Shown: positions 33,781-46,732, counted from the first letter of the stretch. The stretch: DNA of 64,000 nt from Harmothoe impar (GCA_947462335.1 OX381707.1:86859606-86923605); one strand, 5' to 3'. Numbers and translations: made by a program. Notes: a model not told the origin generated them from the sequence alone.

Positions 33781-34413
33781 TAGGAGAAAAAATATTATGG
33801 AAAGGAAGACTGAACCTGGAAACAGAGTGTAGGCTAATTGTTTAGTTATAATTACATGGATTGCCTAATAAGTACGGTAAGTAAGGTAATAATGAGAAAT
33901 TCTTCAAATCTTTTATTTAAGATGCATTATTCTAATTGATCAGCCATCAATAATATTAAAGTAAAACATACCAAAGACAATAAGTCCAACATGTCACCAG
34001 CATTGTTAACGGTTTTGGTCCCAGAATTCCAACAATTTTGCCGTGGCATAAAAGTACCTTCCCTTTATCAACTATTGACTAACATGGTTATGCACTACAG
34101 TGACTGAGAGATTGGTGGTATAGGGAGCAGAGCATATCAGTGTAGTACCTGTGTATGGTGCACATTACTTAGGGGTCAACTCATGAAGGACAAAAGAGCA
34201 GTAAACTGGTCCGTAGGCCTATAGGCCCCCATGCCACACTAAATATGATATCTAATATATAGAGGGAAGTTAAATAAAGCTGAAAAGACTTTGATGGTGG
34301 TTGATGCCATGAACTTGGAGATACATACACTACTTATTACCGTCACGAGTTCAGCCTTATCACTTTGGTGTTTTCATTCAGAATAACATTACGGTCTACC
34401 TTCCTGAATGGTT

Positions 34414-34415
<2 letters not shown>

Positions 34416-34467
<52 letters not shown>

Positions 34468-34468
34468 C
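34416..34468. repeat. (AT)n microsatellite
   Basis: Uninterrupted TA dinucleotides bordering a MITE-like segment (34470-34680) related to 17090-17315. Confidence 0.95.
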
Positions 34469-34689
34469 CGTAAAACCTAGAGTATAAGCCTAACTCGCAT
34501 ACAAGCCACACCCCAGGTTTGGTGCGATCCTATAAGCCGCAGAGGCCATCTGAGAATTGTTAATTTGGTACTGTTATGTACTTATAAAAACTCTCGTATA
34601 AGCCGCACCCTATGAAGGCATGTTTGGTATCAAAAGAAAGCTGAGTCTGATTCGTGTACAAGCCGCGGCTATTATGGTCTACCTTTCTA

Positions 34690-34694
34690 AATAT

Positions 34695-34764
<70 letters not shown>
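34690..34764. repeat. (AT)n microsatellite
   Basis: TA-rich dinucleotide run on the other side of the same MITE-like segment. Confidence 0.95.
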
Positions 34765-34767
<3 letters not shown>

Positions 34768-35076
34768 CTGTGTTGATAAAGGATGCACCTTGCGTGACTG
34801 TGCATGGTTAAATTCTGTACTTGAATCCCTTGGTCCGGGTTCCTTGACATGAAACAATGGGGAGGGATTTGGGGGGGATTTCCTATCACCGGGGACTGAT
34901 AAATGTACCTAGGATTTCTTTTTCTTCTTCAAAAAAGAGACATGAATGCAGCCCTGGCAAGTAATCCCCCTGTGATGCATTCAAGCATCATAACAACCCT
35001 ATGGTTTGATACACTCCTGAAGGACATTCCTGCAACCGTCAACACACTTTATGATAACTGCCTTCAGCTGCTCTCA

Positions 35077-35527
35077 GCCCTTCTCATTGCACCATACTGA
35101 AGACCTTCTCATTACACCATTCTGAAGACCTTCTCATTACACCATACTGAAGACCTTCTCATTACACCATACTGAAGACCTTCTCATTGTACCATACTGA
35201 AGACCTTCTCATTACACCACACTGAAGACCTTCTCATTACACCACACTGAAGACCTTCTCATTACACCATACTGAAGACCTTCCCATTACACCATACTGA
35301 AGACCTTCTCATTACACCATACTGAAGACCTTCTCATTACACCACACTGAAGACCTTCCCATTACACCATACTGAAGACCTTCTCATTACACCACACTGA
35401 AGACCTTCTCATTACACCATACTGAAGACCTTCTCATTACACCACACTGAAGACCTTCTCATTACACCATACTGAAGACCTTCTCATTACACCATACTGA
35501 AGACCTTCTCATTACACCATACTGAAG
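35077..35527. repeat. 25-bp minisatellite
   Basis: About 18 copies of a 25-bp unit, CTGAAGACCTTCTCATTACA plus CCATA, with few substitutions. Inside the duplicated block. Confidence 0.96.
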
Positions 35528-36580
35528 CCTCGTTAACACAGAGGTCTGTGATACACAGCAAAAAGTGCTGCATGGCAGACTCTGCTGTTTAAATACAATC
35601 ACTTTTTACTCTGCAGTTCAGCTATATGTGAAAAGAACCGTAAAGAATGAAAAATACTGCAAAAAAGAAAATCTGATTCAACTTAAGATAAATAAATGGT
35701 GGGGGGAGGGTAAGTAATAAAACACAGCCAGTCATTTCCTTTTACACAGAAGATTGACTCTCCAATTACCTATGATATAAGTAAATCCACTAAAGCACTG
35801 GCCATGTAAATTGGCTATTAAGTCATTTTACCTCAGCATATAGCCCATGGCAATTTACATCCTAGATAATGCTTTTTTAACAGGCCTGATGGGATTATAG
35901 CAGGGAACGTTGTAATGATTTATAAGGAATTGAAATATATTTTATAGTGGACTGGGAATTGACTTACTGATGTGGAGTATTAGCCTAACTCCCCTTACTT
36001 AGGAGGATGGATAATAAAGACTAGTGGTGGCAGGGGGATTATATTACTAGAGTAGTGGTATAGAATTTATATCTTGTTGACACAGGAATAGTGAAGGCAC
36101 AACATAGCTCTTCTTTTAAATACATCTGATGCTCAAAATGATTTTAGCACTAATCACATTAGTTGTGCAATAAGAATAATCCCTCACTGTGATATCTAAT
36201 GGTAACATAGTCCTTGTAGCAATGGCATTTACACCAATCTAAGGTTCGATGCACAACAAAAAGTTACATGGGGGGGGGGGGGGGTTTCTAAATCATCATA
36301 ATCAAATGAGGATGACATCACTTTGTTAACAGTCACTCTTCATATCAGCACAAATGAATCAAATGACAATAAGGAATGGAAAAATCATCTCATGTTACTG
36401 ATCAGATCGATATCATATCTGAAAACACACAACCAGAACTCATTCTACAGATCAGACTCAAGAACCTTGACGTCCAAGAGGCGTAGGAAGGAAATCATGT
36501 TGATGCACAAAAGGTGCCCTTGTGAGTAACTCGCTGGTGCTGCATTGATGCATCATGCTGACCCTTCAGGACTACAGAGG

Positions 36581-36639
36581 CATGATGCATGAATGCAGCC
36601 CTGGTGGGTTACTCACCAGGGCTGCATTCATGCATCATG
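36581..36639. repeat. Perfect 26-bp-arm palindrome
   Basis: Arms 36581-36606 and 36614-36639 are exact reverse complements with a 7-nt loop (GGTTACT). The arm motifs GCAGCCCTGGTGAGTAACT and TGCATCATG recur singly at about 2040, 34945, 47530, 48610, 48730, 52155 and 55570. Confidence 0.95.
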
Positions 36640-36779
36640 ACGACCAAGGACACTTACTTTATCAACCCTTTAAAAGATGTCATATTCAGAAATATTATGT
36701 AATACTTTAGGATGATATAGAACGAGGGGTTTTGTGGCGTGACAGTGGATAGTGGGTGTTGCCTGTGATTGTTTAAGTT

Positions 36780-38935
36780 GTGCTTGTTGTCATCATGAGT
36801 CACGACACATGTATAATGTCACATGACACACCTATGACGTAGTACACAAATACACATGCTGGTCGAATGACACACCTATGACGTAGTACACAAGTACACA
36901 TGCTGGTCACATGACACACCTATGACGTAGTACACATGTACACACGCTGGTCATATGACACACCTATGACGTAGTACACAAGTACACATGCTTGTCACAT
37001 GACACACCTATGACATAGTACACATGTATACATGCTGGTCACATGACTCACCTATGACGTAGTACACAAGTACACATGCTTGTCACATGACACACCTATG
37101 ACGTAGTACACATGTACACATGCTGGTCACATGACACACCTATGACGTAGTACACATGTACACATGCTGGTCACATGACACACCTATGACGTAGTACACA
37201 AGTACACATGCTTGTCACATGACACACCTATGACATAGTACACATGTATACATGCTGGTCACATGACTCACCTATGACGTAGTACACAAGTACACATGCT
37301 GGTCACATGACACACCTATGACGTAGTACACATGTACACATGCTGGTCACATGACACACCTATGACGTAGTACACATGTACACACACTGGTCACATGACA
37401 CACCTATGACATAGTACACATGTACACATGCTGGTCGTAAAAATAATGCACTGAGGCCGCGCTTTGTCTGGAGATAATTTGGTAGCTGAGGCCCGATGGT
37501 TAGGCAAAATCGCCAAGATATCAAGCCCAACCCGAGGGTAGAGGTGACCAAATTATCACAAACAGAGCAAGGTCTAGTGCATTGTTATTGTTCTAACACG
37601 AAAATATTTGCAAATATGATAAATATTTAGCAAAATATAGACGAAAACAAAGATGTAAAACTCATTTCCGGTTCTACAGTGCATTGTCCCCTGACAATCA
37701 AAGATGGCCGCGCCCATGTTCGACCAATGGCATCCTCGTATTGCGATCACATGATCAAAATCAACTTCCGGGAGTGTTAGAACACATGACACACCTATGA
37801 TGTAGTACACAAGTACACATGCTGGTCACATGACACACCTATGATGTAGAACACATGTACACATGCTGGTCACATGACACACCTATGACATAGTACACAT
37901 GTACACATGCTGGTCACATGACACACCTATGATGTAGTACACATGTACACATGCTGGTCACATGACACACCTATGACATAGTACACATGTACACATGCTG
38001 GTCACATGACACACCTATGACGTAGTACACATGTACACATGCTGGTCACATGACACACCTATGATGTAGTACACACGTACACACGTTGGTCACATGACAC
38101 ACCTATGACGTAGTACACATGTACACACACTGGTCACATGACACACCTATGACGTAGTACACATGTACACATGCTGGTCACATGACACACCTATGATGTA
38201 GTACACATGTACACATGCTGGTCACATGACACACCTATGACGTAGTACACATGTACACACACTGGTCACATGACACACCTATGACGTAGTACACATGTAC
38301 ACATGCTGGTCACATGACACACCTATGACGTAGTACACATGTACACATGCTGGTCACATGACACAGGTAGTACACATGTACACACGCTGGTCACATGACA
38401 CACCTATGACGTAGTACACATGTACACATGCTGGTCACATGACACAGGTAGTACACATGTACACACGCTGGTCACATGACACACCTATGACGTAGTACAC
38501 AAGTACACATGCTGGTCACATGACACACGTAGTACACATGTACACACGCTGGTCACATGACACACCTATGATGTAGTACACATGTATACATGCTGGTCAC
38601 ATGACACACCTATGATGTAGTACACACGTACACACGTTGGTCACATGACACACCTATGACGTAGTACACATGTACACACACTGGTCACATGACACACCTA
38701 TGATGTAGTACACATGTACACATGCTGGTCACATGACACACCTATGATGTAGAACACATGTACACATGCTGGTCACATGACACACCTATGACGTAGTACA
38801 CATGTACACATGCTGGTCACATGACACACCTATGATGTAGTACACAAGTACACACGTTGGTCACATGACACACCTATGACGTAGTACACATGTCCACACA
38901 TTGGTCACATGACACACCTATGACGTAGTACACAA
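36780..38935. repeat. 44-bp satellite-like array
   Basis: Roughly 40 copies of a 44-bp unit with core CACACCTATGACGTAGTACA followed by CATGTACACATGCTGGTCA. The array is interrupted at 37436-37784 by an unrelated insertion. A few units are shortened (38360-38540). Confidence 0.97.
37436..37784. mobile_element. Nested insertion in the 44-bp array
   Basis: About 350 bp unlike the array. The first part (37440-37586) is an imperfect inverted repeat with AATGCACTGAGGCC / GGTCTAGTGCATT-type ends. The second part (37588-37786) is bounded by TGTTCTAACAC and GTGTTAGAACA. These look like two adjacent or nested MITEs. Confidence 0.55.
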
Positions 38936-40090
38936 TTACCAATGTCTTCACATACATTCAATTTCACATACATAAATTATAAAGACATTTGTCGATCCAG
39001 CTGTATACACATGTGGGATGTATAAATCATTATTTTCATTCATTTCCATTAATTTCATCCAAATGGCAACATCAGTACCTTCCAGGTGTAGATAAAAGCG
39101 CTATCTATAACAAAATACTATGCCTCATATTGGAATAAGAGTATTCTTGCCTTGAAACTTCCCCTTTTAAAACACACTATTCTATTGAAGTTCTGCCTAT
39201 ATAGATAGAGTTGAATGTCCCAGTGACCCGGCCCTAGTTGTAATATTGTACAGAAATATTGTACCTCTAGAGAGCTCATTTCTTGGGGCCACACAATTGT
39301 GTGTTTTACTGGAAAATCTCTAAGATAGATTAAAAGCCTGGCATATGTAATTGGTTGTTTTATTTGGACATGGTACCATCATTAATGCAAGTTATATATT
39401 ATTTTAGTGGACCACACATTTTCTAAGAACTGTCATGAATTCAAAATTTAATGTTTCCATAATTTTTTTGAAAGGTGGCCATGGAATAAATACAGGCTTT
39501 AATGTTATGTAAAGATTAAAGAATAAAAACATAATGTTATGTTAAACAAATGAGGGTGATCAATGACCAAATTTAGCCAAATTCACACAAAATCCTGGGG
39601 AAATGAGGCATGATACTATGTAATTGCCTGGGGTCTCGAGGGGTAAAGGGTTAAACAGGCAATTGAACATCACCTCAAATATAGTACCCTAGTCACGGGA
39701 GGCAATGCATGGGGAACTGAGCAGACGATAAATACCGTATTCAAGGGTGTCAAAGGAAAATAGGTGGTGGATGGTTTCTCAAGGACAGACATATGTTGAG
39801 TTTGCTCCACTCAGTCATGCGTCGTGTCTGGCCTCTCTTCCCCATTGCCTGGCTGACTGCCCCAGGTCATGACCAGGATACCACACAGCCGGGTAGATGT
39901 GCCACGGGTCTCCTGTGTAGACCTATATATCACAGTTAGCTGAGACAACAAACATATGGCCTGACTGTATATCACATACAGTGCCGTATGTCAATGCTGT
40001 CAATTAGGTCTACTAAAGCCTCATAAAAGCCCCGTAAAGTAAAAAATATGATTATGCTAGGCCCAGCTGTAGATCCCAGTATAAGGTATA
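38936..40090. other. Intergenic, nothing recognised
   Basis: AT-rich sequence without long open frames, tandem repeats or recognisable element ends. Confidence 0.5.
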
Positions 40091-43000
40091 GTCAGGACCC
40101 GTTTTCAGGAAATCAGAATTGTTAAGGCATTTTGCAGTAGAATTGTTTTAAGGGTTGGATTAGGGTAATTTGGGTGTGCTGAATCCAAATCTGCCGTATA
40201 ACATTTCATATCTTGATGTTATCTGGCCGGAAAATCAAAAACAAAATGGCCACCATTTTTGGTTGAAAACCTGCAGATACCAGCAGGTATAGAGTATAAT
40301 AGCCTAGTGCAATACATGGTATGGTCATGAAATTGAATATGCTTACTCCTCAGTGGGTCATCTGTCATATCTGCATCAATTGACATTTGAAAATCCAAGA
40401 TGGCCGCCATTTTCAAGATGGCCGCCCAAATCACATTTCCAAACTTGTTTCCTTCATAGAAATGGATGTCGTTGTTCAATCAGCTTAATCTTGCTGTCAA
40501 ATTCTATGTTTTCAGGCCTGCTGAAGCTGATTTTAACGCTTATAATGATATTAGAGCAGTTATAGAGTAGGAAAATGTATATTTCACATCATGTTTATAG
40601 TTAACTTGAGTATAGAAAATGAATCTTTTGTAACTCCGTACGCAGCTTCAGACTCTTACCCTCAGCAGGATCATAGTTAGCCCCTACCTCCACCTCCCCA
40701 TCCCTCACTACCCTCTACCCTCCTTATAGACTGACCACTGTGTATCACTGATCACCTTAATCACCCTGATAGTTATCCTTTGATGGTCCGACAGACACAG
40801 GATTCAACCTGTTCTGGCTTTAACAACTCTTAAACACTTGCATTGAAATAATTCTTTGAAAGTCCATCTAATGTGATATCCACCCATCTCTTGCTTGCAC
40901 TGCTTGCACTGAGTGGTCTGAGTATCAAGGTATGTATGTAGAACTCTGTGTAGAGAGGGATCTTCTTGGATTCCAAACAGCATAGGGATTTTAGCATTTA
41001 CAAACACTCCAAGCAAATCTGCCAAGCAAAAGCTGATCCTGATGATCAAAGTAAAGGAGTACTTTGGTACAGTATATCTTGAGAGCTATGCTTTTTGTCA
41101 TGTGTAAATGTAGGTTTCCCAGAATATATGTCTTATATAATTTGGTTTTCAATTGTTGTATAACATAAAAGTACTACCAAAGGTTTGACACCTAGGTACT
41201 TGTTTGATGCAACAACCATAAATTTAACCAATTATTCAGCAATAGATGTATATACAAATCATGTTGATTCTGTTTAGATGCAGCAAAGACCATAGTTCTA
41301 GTTCTTCCCATATTAACTGTCAACTTGTTCTAGTTGGAAAACCATGAAAAGGGTATGAGGGCATGCAAAATCACACTTCGATCTCTGTAGAATCTACCTA
41401 TGCTTATCACCTGTCATCTCCATATTTCTGCCTTCAACATGTTCTGCCCCACTTCTATCACTATTGTCATACTGACTATACAAAGTGGGGGTACAGCATA
41501 AAGCATTGTTGGCATCGTGAAAAGCCTCCCAGCCTGACTCAATTGGCCCTGTCCTTGAACATCAGGTCTGAAATATCCAACAACACCAATAATGTATAGG
41601 CTAGTTCCATCACAAGAAGAGGACATCAATACACTGACAAAGCAATAAGCTGAATTAAAACTAATTCAGAAACTTTCTACACTATACCTTGTCTAGCAGG
41701 ACCTGGTGAGGCCAACAAAGGGCCTGACTAATGAGTTCTCTGTGAGAGTCTTATAACTGTGGTCAGTGGTTACAGTGATATCTCAAATAAACCAGACTTT
41801 ACTCCATATAGCCCCATCTGCCACAGTATGTAATGTGAAGTGTTAATAGAAATGTTGCCACCAGCTACTGAAAACACCAAAGAGTTACTAATGCCGGTAG
41901 GCTTAGTCAAGAAAGATGGAGCAGTTTTGTTCAAGGAAGGCTACTCCAGCAACATGGAGGTGGAGAGCATAGGCAGTTCAATGATGCAATATAAACACTG
42001 ATTAAGGGCCTATCCACCTATATTTGCCAAGTTATCTGAGATAATGAATTGTGAACAAGATTGTTATGTTCTGCAGTGACTTGTCCTATTTTATGTTGCT
42101 AGAAGACAGGCCTCAGTGACAGATGAGAAAGTTCTAAATGAGCTGCTCCCTATTCCCTTGTCTCTGGTAGAGACTGATTGAACCTCATGGAGTTGCCCTT
42201 AAAAAGTCTGATAAAAGGTTGTATAAAGTGAAAAAATAATTCACCTTGATTGCTGATGCACTAGTTGTAACTCTTTGTAGACCATAGTGATACCACCTCT
42301 TCCATGGTAGGTCACTCAGAGAACAGCCTTGGCATCTTCATGCAAAACAATAAGCTTCTGTCTGGCCTTGGTAGCAATCCGCTCAATGACAAAGCTCTAT
42401 TGTGAAAAGTCTTTCTTACCCAAGCCATAGACCTCTACAGTAATTTTGTGTGAAGAAGAGACGGATGCATACTGCCTCCATGTAGGTAACACACAAGACA
42501 AAGTTGGAATGAATCATAAGAATTCAATATATTTTTTCGCTGCAACAAGCTGAGAAGTACAATGTCATCTGTTTTGAATAATTTTTTCTCCTCAAGATAT
42601 TCAATAAATTGGTGCATAAGTAGATTCCACAAAGACTGAAGTGTATTTGTGGGCCCTCATGATGCCCTTTTCATAGTTTTTCCAACTATAACCCTTTCTG
42701 CTGTATTGGATCCAAGAAGATACATCTCTACCAATAGTTCTAGTAACAGGTGGTAGTGGTGTAGGTGGCGGCATAATCGGGCATTGATGATAGTCAGTAC
42801 ATGAAAGGGTAGAGGATTGTGACAGATGGGAAGGTGGGGGTAGAGGCTATCGGTGGTCTTGCCAATGTCAGTGCTGAGTCGGAAGCTGAGTACGAGAAGA
42901 CTCATTTTCTACAAAAGTAATCTATAGATATGATGTAAAATACACATTTTCCTGCTCTATAACTGCTCTAAGATCATTATAAATGTTAAAATCAGCTTCA

Positions 43001-43440
43001 GCAGGGCCGAAAACATAGAATTTGACACCAAGATTAAGCTGATTGAACAACTACATCCATTTCTGTGAAGGAAACAAGTTTGGAAATGTGATTTGGGCAG
43101 CCATCTTGAAAATGGCCGACATCTTGGATTTTCAAATGTCAAATGATGCAGATATGACAGATGACCCACTGAGGAGTAAGCATATTCAATTTCATGACCA
43201 TACCATGTATTGCACTAGGCTTTTATACCCTATACCTGCTGGTATCTGCAGGTTTTCAGCCAAAAATGGTAGCCATTATGTTTTTGATTTTCCGGCCAGA
43301 TAACATCAAGATATGAAATGTTATACGGCAGATTTGGATTCAGCACACCCAAATTACCCTAATCCAACTCTAAAAATAATTCTACTGCAAAATGCCTTGA
43401 CCCTTTTTATAAGGCCTCTTTTCCAGAAAATGCTTCTGAC
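40091..43440. mobile_element. DNA transposon with long terminal inverted repeats
   Basis: Terminal inverted repeats of about 510 bp (40091-40600 and 42923-43440) begin GTCAGGACCCG / GTCAGAAGCAT. Both ends are flanked by TA (40089-40090 and 43441-43442). Each repeat contains AAGATGGCCGCC-like motifs. The 2.3-kb interior has no open frame above 82 codons and no transposase I can recognise, so this copy is non-autonomous or decayed. A TA target suggests Tc1/mariner-like or another TA-targeting superfamily; this is inference. The arms are about 90% alike by eye. Confidence 0.8.
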
Positions 43441-43679
43441 TAGTAGGAGAGATACACCAACCAAAGTTTACTTACAGACTTGGGCAAGTCTCCCTTGTTG
43501 TGTGCACCATATGTCTACATCACTGTAGACTGTGCTGTCCTCATTCTGTTCTCCTGATTCAGTAAACAGATATCTTCCCACAACACCAGGGGTAGGTATG
43601 TTAACCTCATGTGCAGGTATGCTGCAACAAGTAGCTTGCCTTGGCTACAGGTGTAAAGTTTATGGTATATTGTAGGACC

Positions 43680-44470
43680 TACTGTAAGTGTAAAGTATAT
43701 TGTAGGTACAAGGTACACTCTACTGTAGGTGTGTTGTTTAGCGTAGGTACACAGTAGAATCTACTGTAGGTGTACAGTTTAGTGTAGGTACACAGTAATT
43801 ATAAAGTGTACTGTAGATGTACAGTTTAGTGTAGGTACACAGTAAATTTATACTGTTAGCGTAGGCACACCCTAGAATGAACTGTATATATATGTACAAT
43901 TTACTGTAGGTACTCAGTGGAATCTGCTGTAGGGGTACAGTTAAGTGTAGGTACACAGTAGAACCTGCTGTAGGTGTACAGTTAATTGTTGGTAAACAGT
44001 AGAATTTACTGTAGGTGTACAATTTACTCATTGGAATCTGCTGTAGGTGTACAGATTAGTGTAGCAACACAGTAGAATCTGCTGTAGGTGTACAGTATAG
44101 TGTAGGCACACAGTAGAATCTGCTGTAAGTGTACAATTTGGTGTAGGTGCACAGTAGAATCTACTACAGGTGTACAGTTTAGTATAGGTACACTGTAGAA
44201 TACACTGTAGGTGTACAGTTTAGTGAAGGTACACAGTAGAAACTACTATAGGTGTACAGTTTAGTATAGGTACACTGTAGAATCTACTGTAGGAGTACAG
44301 TTTAGTGTAGGTACACAGTAGAATCTACTGTAGGTGTACAGTTTAGTGTAGGTACACAGTGGAATCTACTGTAGGTGTACAGTTTAGTGTAGGTACACAG
44401 TGGAACCTACTGTAGGTGTACAGTCTAGTGTAGGTACACAGTGTATGTGTACAATTTGTAGTAGATGCAC
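43680..44470. repeat. About 45-bp minisatellite upstream of the fucosyltransferase
   Basis: About 17 degenerate copies of a unit such as GTAGGTACACAGTAGAATCT with ACTGTAGGTGTACAGTTTAGT. Ends about 100 bp before the coding exon, probably in the preceding intron. Confidence 0.9.
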
Positions 44471-44584
44471 AGTTAGATATTTATAATCTACCGCTCATAT
44501 ATATGGGTTCTGGGAGTTCTGGGAGTTCTGCATCTATTTATGACCCCTTGCTGTGACCATATACTTGTTTTTATTGCAGGAATA

Positions 44585-45805
44585 ATGAAGATCAGCACAG
44601 TCAGAGCCCTTCTCTGTACAGCAACAATCCTCTCAGTGGTCTATCTATTCATCCCACAACGGAAGGAGACCAAGCCAAAGGAGGTAGTACCTGTAGTACC
44701 GGTTCTAGTCAATGACACAGAGTTCTCTACCAGCAAGTTACAATGGATGACCCACCACGGTTTGGATCCATCACTAAAGACTATAGTTCTGTGGACGCGG
44801 TACTTCGGTACCCACACCTGGTACATCCCCTGGGTGAACGGGTCTCTGTATAAGGAGCTCAGCTGTACTAGTGGCAGGAGGTGTGTCCTGTCTGTGAATA
44901 GAACCAACCCTCTCAGTTATGACGCACTCATGTTCCATGGCCGGGATAGCTACACCGTGCCTAAACAGCGCCATCCCAACCAAGTCTATGCTGTGTACCT
45001 CTGGGAATCACCCGTTCATGGAGCTTTTTTTGTGAAAGGGGGAAGCTTTTATAACTGGACATCAACTTATTCAAAACAGTCAGACATTGTCATGAACCAT
45101 GGATCCTGGTTCAGGCTCCCTCAGAGAAATGAGCAAGCGCTGCATACGTTACCCCAGCTACAGAAGGAGAGGCTGAACGGCACGGCGACTGTGTTGTGGA
45201 TAGTGAGTGCTTGTCACAGTAGCAGTGGGAGGAGGCACTATGTGGAGCAGCTCAAGTGTTATATAAAGGTGGATGTCTACGGCGGTTGTGGTAAACGCTG
45301 CCCTAATGGTGCAACTGGAAACAGCCACAGGTGCTATGAAGAACTCGCCAAGCGGGGACAATACAAGTTTTACTTGGCTTTTGAGAATTCTGAATGTCCG
45401 GACTACATATCTCTGAAGCCATACCGGGCTCTGAACCACAGCATGGTGCCTATAGTTCTAGGAGGTACAACTGCAGCTGAATACAACGGTCTCTTCCCGC
45501 CCAATGCGTACCTTGATGTCAGGAACTTCACGTCCCCCCAGCACCTGGCTCGGTACCTCCACTACCTGGACACCTACCTTGAGGCCTACCTGGCCTACCA
45601 TGCCTGGAGGACTCACTACTGGGTGCAGGCCAGCTTCGGGCCCACCTACTGCCAGGTCTGTGATGCCTTGTACAATAACACAATGATGGAACCAAGGAAC
45701 GTCAACTTTGGGGAATTCTGGTCACCAAGGAAATGCCGTCATGATCTGGTTAAACAACTCATTGATCCATCACCCCCTAATATCACTCTCTGCACTCCTG
45801 TATGA
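44585..45805 (+). CDS. Alpha-1,3/4-fucosyltransferase-like (GT10), coding exon
   Basis: 406 residues, predicted Golgi type II membrane enzyme transferring fucose from GDP-fucose to glycans. The start at 44585 is chosen because TTTTTATTGCAG (acceptor ending 44579-44580) directly precedes it; an in-frame ATG at 44540 would lie in the intron. A short cytoplasmic tail is followed by a membrane anchor (about 7-23) and stem. GT10 signatures: NWTSTYSKQSDIV, a VDVYGGCG segment, and YKFYLAFENS followed by DYISLK and VPIVLGG, then NFTSPQHLARYL. Most GT10 enzymes have Tyr-Ile-Thr-Glu-Lys where this has YISLK, so a usually conserved Glu is Leu. About nine N-glycosylation sequons. The 5' UTR exon was not found. 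AATAAA occurs about 800 bp downstream (near 46612). Confidence 0.9.
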   Translation: MKISTVRALLCTATILSVVYLFIPQRKETKPKEVVPVVPVLVNDTEFSTSKLQWMTHHGLDPSLKTIVLWTRYFGTHTWYIPWVNGSLYKELSCTSGRRCVLSVNRTNPLSYDALMFHGRDSYTVPKQRHPNQVYAVYLWESPVHGAFFVKGGSFYNWTSTYSKQSDIVMNHGSWFRLPQRNEQALHTLPQLQKERLNGTATVLWIVSACHSSSGRRHYVEQLKCYIKVDVYGGCGKRCPNGATGNSHRCYEELAKRGQYKFYLAFENSECPDYISLKPYRALNHSMVPIVLGGTTAAEYNGLFPPNAYLDVRNFTSPQHLARYLHYLDTYLEAYLAYHAWRTHYWVQASFGPTYCQVCDALYNNTMMEPRNVNFGEFWSPRKCRHDLVKQLIDPSPPNITLCTPV

Positions 45806-46732
45806 CAACCGCACACCTCACAGCTTTTACCGCTGTGTTACTCTTTGGATTGGTCAGAGGCTCTTCCCTGGCTTTATACTCAAGAAACTGTCAGGACTCT
45901 CCAAACTTTGAGCATTAACTTCTAGACATCATTATTTTGTCTGTTGGATTACAGAAACGCATGTGCCTTCCACATTTGCGGATATACACCAGTAGATAGA
46001 GCAGTAGCACTGTCCCTGCCACCTCGCATTGAGGGCCATGTATCTATACCAGCACATTTCTTTTGTTTTTTTTGTTATTGACATCACTATGGACACAGAA
46101 AACTAAACTTTGACTAAACATTGACTCATATCAAGATGCTGCTACTCAGTTTTTAAGCCTTTATAATCAGGCACTTTAATCACCACTGACAATCTCAGCT
46201 GATTATTTTACATTTTTTATTGCTCAACTTATGCAATTGGATCCTCATAGTGACCACATTATCCTCCCTTCTTAGCAAGGCAGTGCTTCTAATTCTCTAT
46301 CACTACATCAATTCCCAGTCCACTATATAATAAGATTATATTTCCTATAAATCACGAAGCCGTCTCTGCCATAATCCCATCAGGCTTGTTAAAAAGTATT
46401 ATCCAGGATCTAAATTGCCAGGGGCTATACACTGGAGTAAAATGACTTAATGGCCAATTTAGACAGCGGTGCCTTGGAGGGTCTACTTATATAGTACGTA
46501 ATTGGAGAGTTAATCATTTGTGAAAAAGGAAATCCCTAGCTGTGCTTTATTACTTCCCACATTCTTATCAACATGTTTTGACTTCAGACATAGCTCCTTT
46601 TCATATGAGGAAATAAAAAGTACCTCAAGACTACAATTATTTCGCTTGATAAATTATGTGAATTAGTGCCCCTTTCATGCTTCAGTTTGGGGAGTGCCTT
46701 TCAGATTTCCTCAAATATATAAGAGTGTGTGG
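45806..46732. other. 3' flank of the fucosyltransferase
   Basis: No second gene. 46250-46560 is a reverse-complement copy of the R1 sequence at 3045-3480. Confidence 0.6.

Larger units (their letters stand above)
33790..36010 (-). pseudogene. Decayed tandem duplicate of the P450 5' region with exon 2 remnant
   Basis: 33790-34060 matches 29750-30010 piece by piece, including P450 exon 2 (remnant about 33972-34048, with the GTATGT donor still visible) but with substitutions and indels that destroy the frame. 34180-34400 then matches the P450 5' flank at 31230-31440, and 35740-36000 matches 32100-32330. Exon 1 could not be found. This is a partial tandem duplication of the gene's 5' end, now a pseudogene fragment. 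Confidence 0.7.

Noticed and set aside
40219..43303. Matching 86-codon ORFs at 40219-40479 (-) and 43043-43303 (+)
   Set aside because: They are the same stretch of the two inverted repeats of one transposon. Similarity reflects the repeat, not demonstrated coding selection.
44540..44584. Upstream ATG extending the fucosyltransferase by 15 codons
   Set aside because: It lies before a strong TTTTTATTGCAG acceptor, so it is probably intronic. The ATG at 44585 also gives a normal type II anchor.
44641..45439. Minus-strand ORFs of 69-93 codons opposite the fucosyltransferase
   Set aside because: Shadows of the conserved plus-strand exon.
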